Positions 1-9,023 of a stretch of DNA of 64,000 nucleotides are shown here, piece by piece (the stretch's first letter is position 1; each line of letters begins with the position of its first letter). The stretch comes from Chroococcidiopsis sp. CCMEE 29. GTDB lineage: Bacteria; Cyanobacteriota; Cyanobacteriia; Cyanobacteriales; Chroococcidiopsidaceae. The position numbers were made by a program, and so were the translations under genes. The stretch lies in contig NZ_CP083761.1 in NCBI RefSeq assembly GCF_023558375.1, positions 3,985,001 through 4,049,000 of the forward strand. Direction: 5' to 3'. The notes below the pieces were generated by a model, which saw only the letters and a program-made list of their open reading frames with translations, ran no database searches and had not been told where the DNA came from.

Positions 1-623
1 CTACCAGTGCCTATAAGTCGCCGGCTCATTCTTCAACAGGCACGCGGTCAGACGTTGAATCGTCCTCCCACTGCTTGTAAGCTGATGGTTTCATGTTCTA
101 TTTCACTCCCCTTGCGGGGTTCTTTTCACCTTTCCCTCGCGGTACTGGTTCACTATCGGTCACACAGTAGTATTTAGCCTTACGAGGTGGTCCTCGCTGA
201 TTCACACGGGATTTCTCGGGCCCCGTGCTACTCGGGATTCAGCTAGTATCCTTCCACTTTCGACTACAGGACTATCACCTTCTTTGGTGCAGCTTTTGAC
301 TGCTTCGTCTAGCGGTGCGGATTCCGGATCGCTGTCCCACTACCCCAGTTGACGAGTCAACTGGTTTAGGCTCTTCCCCTTTCGCTCACCACTACTTGGG
401 GAATCGATTTTTCTTTCTTTTCCTCTGGCTACTAAGATGTTTCAGTTCGCCAGGTTCGCTCATCCCTGTCTATTTATTCAACAGGCTGTGCTTGGGGTTT
501 CCCCATTCGGATACCTCCGGCTCTTTGCTTGCTTCCAGCTCCCCGGAGTTTTTCGTCGGTCGCCACGTCCTTCTTCGCCTCTGTGTGCCTAGGTATCCAC
601 CATCAGCCCTTTTTCGCTTGACC
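1..623 (-). rRNA. rrl: 23S ribosomal RNA, 5' portion (gene continues beyond the window)
   Basis: The plus strand reads as the complement of the first ~620 nt of 23S rRNA. On the minus strand the molecule starts near 623 with GGTCAAGCGAAAAAGGGC, followed by the domain I segments GATGGTGGATACCTAGGCAC and CGACGAAAAACTCCGGGGAG. The 3' part lies to the left of the window. Open reading frames across this stretch on either strand are spurious. The 5' end is placed by recalled similarity to other 23S genes and may be off by a few bases. Confidence 0.95.
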
Positions 624-1000
624 TCTATCTTCATTGGTGTCTGTGTTCTACGTTCCCGCTTCACGCTTTTTACGTGCTCGTTCTACGTTTCTACTTTCAC
701 GCTTTTTGCTATGCAGTTTTCAAGGTTCATCACTGGAACAACTTCCAGCAGTCTGAGTCTTTCTTCCCTCAGGTGCTGTCTGTTTCCAACCTTTCTAGTC
801 TATCACATCTCTCTCGCCGACAGCAAGTTCTTTGCCAACCTTTGACTAATCGCCGCAGGTAGAGCTCTACCCTGCTAGCCAAATTTTAAAAATCTCTTCC
901 CTTGACACTTCTCTAAATTTAACAAACGGCACCAGCTTTTATGGGGACAACAACCGTACTAACCTGGTGTAGTTACACTACTTTTTGTAAAGGAGTGAAT
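624..1000 (-). other. 23S rRNA leader / internal transcribed spacer-like region
   Basis: Upstream of the 23S on the minus strand is the box GAACCTTGAAAACTGCATA (710-728), typical of the 3' end of cyanobacterial 16S-23S spacers. It is followed by purine-rich direct repeats (GCGTGAA...GTAGAAC). A near-perfect inverted repeat at 855-875 (GCAGG-TAGAGCTCTA-CCCTGC) could be a processing stem. I find no tRNA-Ile or tRNA-Ala in the spacer, and no 16S 3' end (no anti-Shine-Dalgarno motif) before the next gene at 1254. The left boundary is the 23S 5' end; the right boundary is arbitrary. Confidence 0.7.
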
Positions 1001-1079
1001 TCCACTTGGCTAGTAGTGTCGGGTCAACCTGATTTGAAGATTAGTCATGTCCCATCAGCTAACAATCATTGTTAGTTCT

Positions 1080-1199
1080 TTATTTTTTGGCGGTAGCTTG
1101 TCCTCGTCCAAAAATCATCACACCAACTACTAGGCTAAATAACTCGTAAAGCCAGCATGGGGTTAATGGTATCTGGATGCCATGTCGCTGCAGGAATCT
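1080..1199 (-). pseudogene. short ORF remnant, possible C-terminal end of a lost membrane protein
   Basis: A 39-codon open frame on the minus strand ends in GRGQATAKK and contains a hydrophobic patch (LYELFSLVVGVMIFG). An in-frame TGA at 1200-1202 blocks extension upstream and there is no good start codon. It may be the relic of a longer gene whose 5' part has gone, or chance. Just to its left lies an 8-bp inverted repeat (CTAACAAT/ATTGTTAG). I do not recognise a family. Confidence 0.2.
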
Positions 1200-1253
1200 T
1201 CAAGCGTTTTTGACTTGCCCTAGGAATTGTTAATTAAGAGCGATCGCTGACGA

Positions 1254-1511
1254 TTACCACTGCAAATATGCAGCCTCAATTCCTTGCTCTCGCCGAATTT
1301 TCCCGTCCTTCTCAAACCAAGCAATTATCTGCTGTGTCGTCAAATCCTCAATAGCAACACCATACTCTTGGGCGATGTGCTTCAAAAGCTTGAGAGATGA
1401 AATCGTCAATCTTGTTAAAAACTTCTCCGGGGAAGACAGCAACGCTGCGTCTACCTTGGCCGACTCTTCCAGTGTTAAAAATTGCGTTGATGGTTGCTGT
1501 TGTGCATCCAT
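1254..1511 (-). CDS. hypothetical 85-aa protein
   Basis: The ORF begins with ATG at 1511 and ends 45 bp downstream of the sufR stop in the same orientation, so it may be cotranscribed with sufR. The product is soluble and mostly helical by composition: a Q-rich start (MDAQQQPSTQFLTLEE), a middle helix with SSLKLLKHIAQEYG, and an acidic/basic C-terminus ending AAYLQW. It has no signal peptide, membrane segment or metal motif. I do not recognise the family; small proteins of this type occur next to sufR in other cyanobacteria, but that association is only recalled. A real gene is likely from its clean start and codon pattern. Confidence 0.6.
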   Translation of the reverse strand: MDAQQQPSTQFLTLEESAKVDAALLSSPEKFLTRLTISSLKLLKHIAQEYGVAIEDLTTQQIIAWFEKDGKIRREQGIEAAYLQW

Positions 1512-1556
1512 AAATTATGTTTAAACTTGTGAGTGCGTAAGTCTATAGCAGCAAAT

Positions 1557-2255
1557 TCATGCGTTAGATTTTTCAAAACGCGCTTGAACTAAATAGCCGC
1601 AGCGGTGTTCGCCGTCGATCAGCCAGTGAGTACGCTCTACTTTGCAATCTGGTAAAACTGTGGCAAACATCTCTAATTCATGACCACAGATACTGGGGAA
1701 AGACTCGGCAACATTAGAAATGGCACAGTTATGTTCGGTCAAGATGAACTGAGAGCCGCTATCTTTGTCTGCATCGCTGGGTTCTACAGGGTACCACTCC
1801 GCCATATAGCCTTCGGCTTTTCTCAGTTCCACCAAGTTTGCCACCCGCTCTTGCAAAGAACCATTCCCCACCAGATCGCGATATTCTAGCGCCTTGCGTT
1901 CCCACTGTTTCCGCAAAATTGAACTCATCTGGTCATACCCTACCGTCTCCGCTAATGTACCCAACAGCGAAACGGCAAATTGACCGTGGCTATCTCCAAA
2001 GCGATCGCTTAAAGTCCGTTGCAGGCGATCGCGCCCTTTGTTACTTAGCTGATATACGTGCTGGGGTCGCCCCATCCCCACCTGAATCGTTTGGTACGAA
2101 ATTAGCTCATCCGTCTCCAGATCCTTAAGATGGCGACGAATTGCTTGCGGACTAATATCCAACTCAGCTGCTAACTGGTGTGCGGTGGCTTGACCCTGCT
2201 TTAGTAAATGTTGCAGAATATCCTGCTTGGTCGAGGGCTGCTGCGTTGTCACCAT
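1557..2255 (-). CDS. sufR: SufR, Fe-S-sensing repressor of the suf operon
   Basis: This 232-aa protein begins with a winged helix-turn-helix of the DeoR/ArsR kind (residues ~10-60; QLAAELDISPQAIRRHLK is the recognition region). Its C-terminal half carries four cysteines at 177, 190, 204 and 219. In cyanobacteria SufR binds a [4Fe-4S] cluster through such cysteines and represses sufBCDS when cluster supply is adequate, as well as its own gene. It is divergent from sufB across 224 bp that hold two matching operators. The length, cysteine spacing and position all fit. Its function here is inferred from the family, but with little doubt. Confidence 0.95.
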   Translation of the reverse strand: MVTTQQPSTKQDILQHLLKQGQATAHQLAAELDISPQAIRRHLKDLETDELISYQTIQVGMGRPQHVYQLSNKGRDRLQRTLSDRFGDSHGQFAVSLLGTLAETVGYDQMSSILRKQWERKALEYRDLVGNGSLQERVANLVELRKAEGYMAEWYPVEPSDADKDSGSQFILTEHNCAISNVAESFPSICGHELEMFATVLPDCKVERTHWLIDGEHRCGYLVQARFEKSNA

Positions 2256-2295
2256 CTTTTAGTCCCAAAGATTTCAGCTGAAAATTTTACTTTGA

Positions 2296-2309
2296 CAACA
2301 TACCTGTTG
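2296..2309. promoter_or_regulatory. SufR operator 1 (CAAC-N6-GTTG)
   Basis: A perfect palindrome, CAACATACCTGTTG, lies between the divergent sufR and sufB starts. CAAC-N6-GTTG is the SufR recognition sequence described in Synechocystis. A TTGACA hexamer overlaps its left arm (2292-2297), so bound SufR would occlude a promoter. Confidence 0.85.
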
Positions 2310-2340
2310 TTAATGTAGCTTAAAATAGAGATACATTAAA

Positions 2341-2354
2341 CAACATACCTGTTG
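2341..2354. promoter_or_regulatory. SufR operator 2 (CAAC-N6-GTTG)
   Basis: This is a second copy of exactly the same 14-mer, CAACATACCTGTTG, 45 bp (centre to centre) from operator 1 and 126 bp before the sufB ATG. Two identical half-site pairs about four helical turns apart would allow cooperative binding by two SufR dimers. A possible -10 (TACTAT) follows near 2364. Confidence 0.85.
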
Positions 2355-2479
2355 CTTTAGTTGTACTATATTTTAACAGCCGTTTAACAACTCAGCAAAG
2401 CGAAGTTGGAATCGGTTAGTACACCGCCCGTCGCTGAGCCTTAAAGAGATTCATTCCAGAACCCGAGAGAACACTACTG

Positions 2480-3919
2480 ATGAGTGCAACTGTCAAAACC
2501 ATAGTTAATCAGCCCTACAAGTACGGCTTTGTCACCAACATTGAGGCAGACACAATTCCGCGTGGTCTCAGTGAAGACGTTATCCGCTTGATCTCAGCCA
2601 AAAAGAACGAGCCAGAGTTCATGCTGGAGTTTCGTCTCAAAGCCTACCGCCAGTGGCTAAAGATGACAGAACCCACCTGGCCTAGTGTCAAGTATCCTGC
2701 CATTGATTACCAGCATATCATCTACTATTCTGCCCCGAAACAACCAAAGGCAAAGCTGAATAGTCTAGAAGAAGTTGACCCAACTCTGTTGGAAACTTTT
2801 GAAAAGCTAGGCATTCCCCTGTCTGAGCAGAAGCGGCTTTCTAACGTTGCTGTGGATGCGATCTTTGATAGTGTCTCCGTAGCAACCACCTTTAAGGAAA
2901 AGCTAGCTAAAGAAGGTGTGATTTTTTGCTCGATCTCTGAAGCTGTGCGGGAATACCCAGAGTTAGTGCAAAAGTATCTTGGCAGCGTTGTACCAGTGGC
3001 AGATAACTACTTCGCCGCCCTAAACTCAGCTGTTTTCAGCGATGGTTCCTTTGTCTACATCCCCAAAGGCACTAAATGCCCGATGGAACTATCTACCTAT
3101 TTCCGCATTAATAGTGGGGATACGGGACAGTTTGAGCGGACGCTAATTATTGCTGAGGAAGGTAGCTCGGTCTCTTACCTGGAAGGCTGCACCGCACCAA
3201 TGTATGATACCAATCAGCTGCACGCCGCTGTAGTGGAGCTAGTTGCCCTTGACAATGCGGAGATTAAATACTCCACTGTGCAGAACTGGTATGCCGGAGA
3301 CGAGAACGGTAAAGGCGGTATCTACAACTTTGTTACTAAACGAGGTCTGTGTCAGGGAGTTAACTCTAAGATTTCTTGGACTCAAGTGGAAACTGGTTCT
3401 GCGATTACTTGGAAGTATCCCAGCTGTGTGCTGGTAGGAGATAACTCTGTAGGTGAGTTCTACTCCGTAGCGCTGACAAATAATATGCAGCAAGCTGATA
3501 CTGGCACCAAGATGGTGCATGTAGGCAAAAACACTCGCAGCACGATTATCTCTAAGGGAATTTCAGCGGGACGTTCATCAAATAGCTACCGGGGTTTGGT
3601 TAAGGTAGGTTCCAATGCTGTTGGGGCGCGTAACTATTCCCAGTGCGATTCAATGCTGATTGGGGATAATGCCAGAGCAAATACATTCCCTTATATCCAG
3701 GTGCAGAACAACACTGCCAAAGTAGAACACGAAGCGTCTACTTCCAAAATTGGGGAAGATCAACTGTTTTATTTCTCGCAGCGGGGCATTTCGGCAGAAG
3801 ATGCGATTTCAATGATGATTAGTGGCTTCTGCAAGGATGTGTTCAACCAGCTGCCGATGGAGTTTGCAGTGGAAGCAGATCGGTTGTTGAGTCTGAAATT
3901 GGAAGGCAGTGTGGGTTGA
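2480..3919 (+). CDS. sufB: SufB, Fe-S cluster scaffold subunit
   Basis: At 479 aa the protein has normal SufB length and is nearly colinear with cyanobacterial SufB. Hallmarks include the central beta-helix region with [10 protein letters not shown]-like residues ([19 protein letters not shown]), the [21 protein letters not shown] segment, and the C-terminal helical domain [16 protein letters not shown]. SufB assembles with SufC2 and SufD into the SufBC2D scaffold that builds [Fe-S] clusters from sulfur delivered by SufS, in the cytosol. It is the first gene of sufBCDS, downstream of two SufR operators. The ATG at 2480 follows GAGAGAACACTACTG and the N-terminus [17 protein letters not shown] is family-typical. 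Confidence 0.98.
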   Translation: MSATVKTIVNQPYKYGFVTNIEADTIPRGLSEDVIRLISAKKNEPEFMLEFRLKAYRQWLKMTEPTWPSVKYPAIDYQHIIYYSAPKQPKAKLNSLEEVDPTLLETFEKLGIPLSEQKRLSNVAVDAIFDSVSVATTFKEKLAKEGVIFCSISEAVREYPELVQKYLGSVVPVADNYFAALNSAVFSDGSFVYIPKGTKCPMELSTYFRINSGDTGQFERTLIIAEEGSSVSYLEGCTAPMYDTNQLHAAVVELVALDNAEIKYSTVQNWYAGDENGKGGIYNFVTKRGLCQGVNSKISWTQVETGSAITWKYPSCVLVGDNSVGEFYSVALTNNMQQADTGTKMVHVGKNTRSTIISKGISAGRSSNSYRGLVKVGSNAVGARNYSQCDSMLIGDNARANTFPYIQVQNNTAKVEHEASTSKIGEDQLFYFSQRGISAEDAISMMISGFCKDVFNQLPMEFAVEADRLLSLKLEGSVG

Positions 3920-3925
3920 TATTTT

Positions 3926-3951
3926 GTGGGGTGGGCATCTTGCCCGCCCAC
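3926..3951 (+). repeat. inverted repeat between sufB and sufC
   Basis: Directly after the sufB stop lies GTGGGGTGGGC-ATCTT-GCCCGCCCAC, a GC-rich stem of ~10 bp with one bulge. It is followed by a CACAGAGG-type dispersed-repeat tail (3949-3966). No T-run follows, so it is more likely an mRNA-processing or stabilising hairpin, or a dispersed repeat insertion, than a terminator. Confidence 0.5.
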
Positions 3952-3982
3952 AGAGGGCACAGAGGAAAAAAAGAGAAGAGAG

Positions 3983-4774
3983 ATGATTGTTGAGAATAGT
4001 GAAGTTGTGCTGTCGGTGCGGGATCTGACGGCTGAGGTTGAGGGAACGCCGATTCTGAAGGGGGTAAACCTGGAGGTTAAGGCGGGAGAAATTCATGCGA
4101 TTATGGGACCGAATGGTTCTGGTAAGAGTACTTTTTCTAAGGTGTTGGCAGGACACCCGGCGTATGAGGTGACGGGTGGCGAGGTGATTTTCCAGGAGCA
4201 AAACCTGCTGGAGATGGAACCAGAGGAACGAGCTAGGGCAGGTTTATTTCTGGCATTTCAATACCCACTGGAGATTCCGGGTGTAAGTAATTTGGATTTC
4301 TTGCGGGTGGCTTACAATTCGCGTCGCCAGGAACAGGGCTTAGAGGAGTTGGATGCGTTTGATTTTGATGAGCTGATGCAAGAAAAGCTGGAAGTAGTGA
4401 AGATGAATCCTGCTTTCCTCAGCCGCAGTGTGAATGAAGGATTTTCCGGTGGCGAGAAGAAGCGGAATGAGATTCTGCAAATGGCACTACTGGAACCGAA
4501 GGTGGCAATTCTGGATGAGACTGATTCGGGGTTAGATATTGATGCTCTGAAGATTGTTGCCAATGGTGTGGATCAGCTAGCTAGTCCTGAGAATGCAACG
4601 ATTCTGATTACTCACTACCAGCGGTTACTCAATTACATCGTGCCAGACTTTGTACATGTGATGGCTGATGGTCGGATTATTTCCAGTGGTGGTAAGGAAT
4701 TGGCTCTGGAACTGGAGTCTCGTGGATATGACTGGTTGCTAGAGCAAGCTGCGACTGAGGTGGGGGCGCGATGA
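3983..4774 (+). CDS. sufC: SufC, ABC-type ATPase of the Suf scaffold
   Basis: I chose the ATG at 3983 ([12 protein letters not shown], 263 aa) because it follows AAGAGAAGAG and matches the family N-terminus. The open frame runs back to 3926, but those 19 codons are repeat-derived. Walker A is GPNGSGKST, the signature is [10 protein letters not shown], and Walker B is [12 protein letters not shown], with the H-loop in [10 protein letters not shown]. SufC hydrolyses ATP to reshape SufBD during cluster assembly. The stop codon overlaps the sufD start (ATGA), indicating translational coupling. Confidence 0.97.
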   Translation: MIVENSEVVLSVRDLTAEVEGTPILKGVNLEVKAGEIHAIMGPNGSGKSTFSKVLAGHPAYEVTGGEVIFQEQNLLEMEPEERARAGLFLAFQYPLEIPGVSNLDFLRVAYNSRRQEQGLEELDAFDFDELMQEKLEVVKMNPAFLSRSVNEGFSGGEKKRNEILQMALLEPKVAILDETDSGLDIDALKIVANGVDQLASPENATILITHYQRLLNYIVPDFVHVMADGRIISSGGKELALELESRGYDWLLEQAATEVGAR

Positions 4775-6174
4775 GTATTCAGGTTTCTCCTAGCACAATT
4801 GGGAACCCGGACGGGGTTGGTATAACATCTGCTCTAGTAGAGCGAGATGTATATCTGACTGAGTTATTAAACTCTTGCCAAGGGCTGAGTATACAGGTAC
4901 TGGAGCCGGAATTGGTTGGTTGGGTGCAAGAGGTACGCGATCGCGCTGCTGCTTGGGTGCGTCAGTATACTCTTCCCACCACACGGGATGAGCAATGGCG
5001 ATTTACTAATCTGTCATCTTTGCGGCAGGTTGGATTTCAGGCGTCGGCTAAGGCGGAGTTGCCATCAGCGATTGGATCGTTAAATCTAACAGAAGCAGCT
5101 AACAGCCGTTTGGTATTTGTTAACGGGGTTTATGCGCCTCAGTTATCGGCGGTTGCAGGCTTGCCAGATGGTTTGGTAGTGAGTAACCTGGCTAGATTAC
5201 CTTTAGCTTATCGCTCTCGGGTGCGGAACTATTTAGCTCAAGCTGAGGGGGCGCAAGAAGTTTTCACTGCCCTTAACACAGCAGGGCTAACAGATGTGGC
5301 AGTGGTTTGGGTGCCGAAGAATTTGGTGGTGGAGACGCCAATTCATTTAGTGTTTATCTCTGCTCCTGGGGAGTCTGCGACTATTTCTCAGCCGCGCTGT
5401 TTGGTGGTGGCGGAATCGGGTAGTAGTGTGACGATAGTTGAAGAATATACGAACCACAAAGACGCGAAGAGCGCAAAGGCAGAAGAAGGGAAGGGCGTTT
5501 ACTTCACCAATGCTGTTACGGAAATCTGGATTGAGGAAAATGCCCAGGTAAGTCACACTAGAGTTGAGCGCGAAAGTGTAGAGGCGTTTCATATTGGTAA
5601 GAGTGCGATCGCTCAAGCTCGTGATAGCCGCTATATTTGTAATGCAATTACTCTAGGGGCAAGGCTGTCACGGCATAATTTAGAGATTGTCCAAAGGGGT
5701 GAGCAAACAGAAACTACCCTTAATGGTCTGACGATGATTGCTGGTCAACAACTGGCTGATACTCATAGTGCGATCAACCTTAACTATCCCTATGGCACTA
5801 CTCGCCAGCTGCATAAGTGTATTGTGGCTGACCGAGCGCATACAGTGTTTAACGGTAAGGTGTTGGTTCCCAAGGCAGCGCAACTGACAGATGCCGGTCA
5901 ACTTAATCGCAATTTACTGCTGTCCCCTAAAGCCCGTGTGGATACTAAACCCCAGTTGGAGATCATTGCTGATAACGTCAAATGTAGCCACGGAGCGACG
6001 GTAAGTCAATTGGAGGACGAGGAAGTCTTTTACTTGCGAAGCCGTGGTCTTGACGAAACAGATGCCCGTAACCTGCTGATTAATGCTTTTGCTGCCGAAA
6101 TTATCAACCAACTGCCGATAGCCTCCCTGCGGGAAAGGCTTTCTAAAGCAGTTAGCCCTGAGAGTCAGAGTTGA
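4771..6174 (+). CDS. sufD: SufD, Fe-S scaffold subunit (carries an in-frame repeat insertion)
   Basis: The 467-aa SufD homologue pairs with SufB. The N-terminal helical part holds [12 protein letters not shown] (typical of SufD), and the C-terminal core holds [30 protein letters not shown] and INQLPI, close to family consensus. The start overlaps the sufC stop by 4 bp. Around residues 227-243 the protein reads [16 protein letters not shown], which is a translated copy of the common cyanobacterial dispersed repeat ACCACAAAGACGCGAAGAGC and is not part of the SufD fold. The insertion sits in a loop before [16 protein letters not shown] and keeps the frame, so the protein is probably functional. 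Confidence 0.97.
   Translation: MSIQVSPSTIGNPDGVGITSALVERDVYLTELLNSCQGLSIQVLEPELVGWVQEVRDRAAAWVRQYTLPTTRDEQWRFTNLSSLRQVGFQASAKAELPSAIGSLNLTEAANSRLVFVNGVYAPQLSAVAGLPDGLVVSNLARLPLAYRSRVRNYLAQAEGAQEVFTALNTAGLTDVAVVWVPKNLVVETPIHLVFISAPGESATISQPRCLVVAESGSSVTIVEEYTNHKDAKSAKAEEGKGVYFTNAVTEIWIEENAQVSHTRVERESVEAFHIGKSAIAQARDSRYICNAITLGARLSRHNLEIVQRGEQTETTLNGLTMIAGQQLADTHSAINLNYPYGTTRQLHKCIVADRAHTVFNGKVLVPKAAQLTDAGQLNRNLLLSPKARVDTKPQLEIIADNVKCSHGATVSQLEDEEVFYLRSRGLDETDARNLLINAFAAEIINQLPIASLRERLSKAVSPESQS
5449..5490 (+). repeat. dispersed repeat inserted in frame within sufD
   Basis: The stretch starting ACGAACCACAAAGACGCGAA reads on the opposite strand as CTTCGCGTCTTTGTGGTTCG, a motif widespread in cyanobacterial intergenic DNA. 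It adds about 14 low-complexity charged residues to SufD. The exact edges are uncertain. Confidence 0.65.
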
Positions 6175-6227
6175 CCAACCTACGGTCGCGCCTTCGCAGT
6201 ACCGCATTTCCTTAATCTCTCACTCTT

Positions 6228-6262
6228 ACCCCCTAACCCCTAACCCCTAATCCCTAACCCCT
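6228..6262 (+). repeat. CCCCTAA heptamer low-complexity repeat
   Basis: Five consecutive near-copies of (C)CCCTAA fill the sufD-sufS spacer. Similar CCCCTGA/CCCCTAA runs occur near 44345-44395 and 49740. This is a simple dispersed cyanobacterial repeat and not a telomere. Confidence 0.8.
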
Positions 6263-6285
6263 ATTTCTTTACTCACCCTGAAACA

Positions 6286-7548
6286 ATGACTTTTACGCAG
6301 GAAAGAACCCTTGCCGATCAAGTCCGTGCTGACTTCCCGATTTTGCAACAGGAAGTCAATGGCAAACCACTAGTTTACTTAGACAACGCTGCCACGTCCC
6401 AAAAGCCCTTGTTGGTTCTGAACAGCCTACGAAACTACTATGAGGGGTACAATTCTAATGTGCATAGAGGTGTTCATACTCTGAGTGCCAAGGCTACAGA
6501 TGCCTATGAAGCTTCGCGAGACAAGGTTGCAGCTTTTGTGAATGCTGCTTCGCGACAAGAGATTGTTTTCACCCGCAATGCGAGTGAGGCAATTAACCTT
6601 GTGGCATATAGTTGGGGGAGCCATTTACAGCGGGGGGATGAGATTATCCTTTCGGTGATGGAACACCACAGCAATCTAATTCCCTGGCAGCTGCTGGCTC
6701 AGAGAACGGGTGCAGTGCTGAAGTTTGTCGAACTGACGGAGTCTGAAGAATTTGACCTGGAACAATTCAAATCTCTGATTTCAGACCGGACTAAACTGGT
6801 TGCTACGGTGCATGTCTCCAACACTTTGGGATGTATTAACCCAGTGCAGGAGATGATTGCGATCGCTCACCAATACGGAGCAAAAGTATTGATCGATGCT
6901 TGCCAGAGTGTTCCCCATATGCCTGTCAACGTGCAGCAGATGGACTGTGATTGGTTGGTTGCTTCTGGTCATAAAATGTGTGGTCCCACAGGGATTGGCT
7001 TTTTGTATGGCAAGTTGAATTTGCTGCGCTCAATGCCGCCTTTTTTGGGTGGTGGTGAGATGATTGCAGATGTGTTTCTCGACCATGCTACCTATGCCGA
7101 TTTGCCTCATAAGTTTGAGGCGGGAACTCCGGCAATTGCCGAAGCGATCGCTCTAGGCGCAGCGGTTGACTATCTGAGTGGGATAGGGATGGATAAAATC
7201 TATGCCTATGAAGCAGAGTTGACGGGGTATCTATTCGAGCAACTCCGACAGATTCCCGAAATTCGCACTTATGGACCTAAACCTAAAGTAGCAGGATTGG
7301 GTAGAGCTGCACTTGCCGCATTCACTGCTGGCGATGTTCACCCCCATGACTTGTCTACCATTTTGGATCAGGCGGGAGTTGCCATTCGTGCTGGACATCA
7401 CTGCACCCAACCGTTACATCGGTATCTTCATGCTCAGTCTACGGCACGGGCAAGTTTATCTTTTTACAACACTCGTGAAGAAATTGATGTCTTCATCGCT
7501 GCATTAAAGGAAGCTGTAGACTTCTTTGGTAGTATTTTCGGGGAATAA
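6286..7548 (+). CDS. sufS: SufS, group II cysteine desulfurase
   Basis: The 420-aa PLP enzyme removes sulfur from L-cysteine to give a persulfide for SufBCD. The PLP lysine lies in [11 protein letters not shown] and the catalytic cysteine in [11 protein letters not shown]. The N-terminus (VRADFPIL...[13 protein letters not shown]) and [10 protein letters not shown] are diagnostic of SufS rather than NifS/IscS. It is the last gene of sufBCDS, 111 bp after sufD across a CCCCTAA repeat. No sufE or sufU is adjacent; the SufE partner must be elsewhere. Confidence 0.97.
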   Translation: MTFTQERTLADQVRADFPILQQEVNGKPLVYLDNAATSQKPLLVLNSLRNYYEGYNSNVHRGVHTLSAKATDAYEASRDKVAAFVNAASRQEIVFTRNASEAINLVAYSWGSHLQRGDEIILSVMEHHSNLIPWQLLAQRTGAVLKFVELTESEEFDLEQFKSLISDRTKLVATVHVSNTLGCINPVQEMIAIAHQYGAKVLIDACQSVPHMPVNVQQMDCDWLVASGHKMCGPTGIGFLYGKLNLLRSMPPFLGGGEMIADVFLDHATYADLPHKFEAGTPAIAEAIALGAAVDYLSGIGMDKIYAYEAELTGYLFEQLRQIPEIRTYGPKPKVAGLGRAALAAFTAGDVHPHDLSTILDQAGVAIRAGHHCTQPLHRYLHAQSTARASLSFYNTREEIDVFIAALKEAVDFFGSIFGE

Positions 7549-7597
7549 CTAGAGTAAGCTATGCCCACCCTACTTACTCTAAAAATCCAACTGTAAA

Positions 7598-8245
7598 ATG
7601 ATCGCTACTTCAGCTCCAGCAGAGCAAAGAACTGTGCTACAGAACATTAGCTGGGAAACTTTTGAAGCCTTGCTGAGAGAGACAGGTGAAGATAGAGGTT
7701 CACGGTTTGCTTATGACTGTGGCACTCTGGAAATTATGACTCCACTTTTTGAACATGAAAACGCCAAAATTCAGTTTGATCGCTTTATCTTTGCCTTAGC
7801 TGAAGAACTAGAAATAGAAATTAAAAGTGCTGGTTCTATGACTCTGAAGCGACGAGCAGTAAATCGAGGAATAGAACCAGATAATTGTTACTATGTCCAG
7901 AATGAACCACCTGTCAGAGGTAGGCAAGAATTAGATTTAGAAACTGATTTGCCGCCTGACTTAGCAATTGAAATTGATATTACTAACAGTTCTATTAACA
8001 AATTTGAGATTTACTCAGCGCTCGGTATAGCTGAACTTTGGAGATATAACGGGCGAGTTTTGAAATTCTATCAGCTAACAGAAGGAAAATATATTGAGTG
8101 CGAGTTTAGCCTTGCCTTTCCCATAGTGTCGGCAAGAGAAATGAGCGGCTTCATTGAGCAGAGTCAAACCCTCGGGGAAATTGCTTTGCTGAAATCATTT
8201 CGAGCTTGGGCAAGGGATAAAATAGTATATCTGACCAGTGATTAA
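7598..8245 (+). CDS. Uma2 family (DUF820) putative endonuclease
   Basis: This 215-aa protein shows the PD-(D/E)XK-like core of Uma2 proteins: GTLEIMTPLFEHE, then PDLAIEIDITNSS, where the D-(x)n-E-x-D pattern would bind metal, and a following AELWRYNGRVLKFY strand. Uma2 genes are hugely amplified in cyanobacteria and their true substrate is unknown. It has no recognisable partner; the gene stands alone 49 bp after sufS. A second member lies at 20583-21227. Confidence 0.85.
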   Translation: MIATSAPAEQRTVLQNISWETFEALLRETGEDRGSRFAYDCGTLEIMTPLFEHENAKIQFDRFIFALAEELEIEIKSAGSMTLKRRAVNRGIEPDNCYYVQNEPPVRGRQELDLETDLPPDLAIEIDITNSSINKFEIYSALGIAELWRYNGRVLKFYQLTEGKYIECEFSLAFPIVSAREMSGFIEQSQTLGEIALLKSFRAWARDKIVYLTSD

Positions 8246-8421
8246 TGCAGGGCATCTGCTTACTTTTGCTGCATCCTTTAATTTTTGAGCCACAGTGAGC
8301 CTTAGTTAGCCACTCACCACTCGCCACTGATTCAATCCAAGGGTTGATTACTCCTGACTATCTAAATTGCCACAATCGCTGTATAGGACTTGACAGTTCA
8401 CTGCAGAAAAGGTATTCAGGT

Positions 8422-8895
8422 ATGATTCCCTCTTGGCTAGTAATTGGTAGTGTAACTCTATTAGTTACACTAGGTGGCATCTTATTCAGACCGCGCGATC
8501 TCAAATGGGCTGTACAATTGGAGCGCCCAAATTGGCTAACGTTTGAGCCTTTTATCCCCGTGATCTGGACGGTGGTTTTTACTTGTGGGGCTGTATCAGC
8601 TTATATTGTCTGGGAACAAAACCCAGGTAGCCTCAAAACTTGGTTATTGATGGGATTGTACTTATTGTTGGAAATTGTCACTGTCTGCTATACCTCAGTA
8701 ACGCTTAGGGTGCGTAGTCTGACAGTCGGAACCATTATTGGAGTAACTGGTGTAATTTTAAGTGTATTGTTGACACTAACTGTTTTGCCAATTTCTGGCT
8801 GGGCAGCAGTTTTACTCCTGCCATACGTGATTTGGAGTCCAATTGGCAGTTACACCACGTGGGAAATGATTCGCCTTAATCCCAGTGCTGAGTGA
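8422..8895 (+). CDS. TspO/MBR-like tryptophan-rich membrane protein (copy 1)
   Basis: I prefer the ATG at 8422 (MIPSWLVIGSVTLL), because 26 upstream in-frame codons do not look like the family. The ~157-aa product has five hydrophobic segments. It carries TspO-type aromatic motifs: RPNWLTFEPFIPVIWTVVF followed by SAYIVWE, and late GWAAVLLLPYVIW and YTTWEMIRLNP. TspO proteins bind tetrapyrroles and act in stress or pigment regulation; the substrate here is unknown. A paralogue lies 128 bp downstream in the same orientation. Confidence 0.8.
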   Translation: MIPSWLVIGSVTLLVTLGGILFRPRDLKWAVQLERPNWLTFEPFIPVIWTVVFTCGAVSAYIVWEQNPGSLKTWLLMGLYLLLEIVTVCYTSVTLRVRSLTVGTIIGVTGVILSVLLTLTVLPISGWAAVLLLPYVIWSPIGSYTTWEMIRLNPSAE

Positions 8896-9023
8896 ATTAG
8901 TGAGTAGTCATTCTTCTAGCCACTAGCCACTGATTCAATCTAACGGCTGATTCCTCTTGTGCCTCTAAACTGACAAAATCGCTACAACAAGAATGTTTGG
9001 GGCGTAGCAAAGGGTAAAGGGGC

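Noticed and set aside
315-862. Open frames of 176 and 62 aa (plus) and 64 aa (minus) near the left end
   Set aside because: They lie over 23S rRNA or its leader; the residues are the usual nonsense translation of rRNA complement.
2421-2432. ACACCGCCCGTC, identical to a universal 16S rRNA segment, upstream of sufB
   Set aside because: Only 12 bases match and the flanks do not resemble 16S on either side; with 64 kb of sequence a chance or primer-like match cannot be excluded. Not called as an rRNA remnant.
6228-6262. Telomere-like CCCCTAA repeat
   Set aside because: Short simple repeat in a bacterial spacer, with related CCCCTGA runs at other spacers; no chromosome end is implied.
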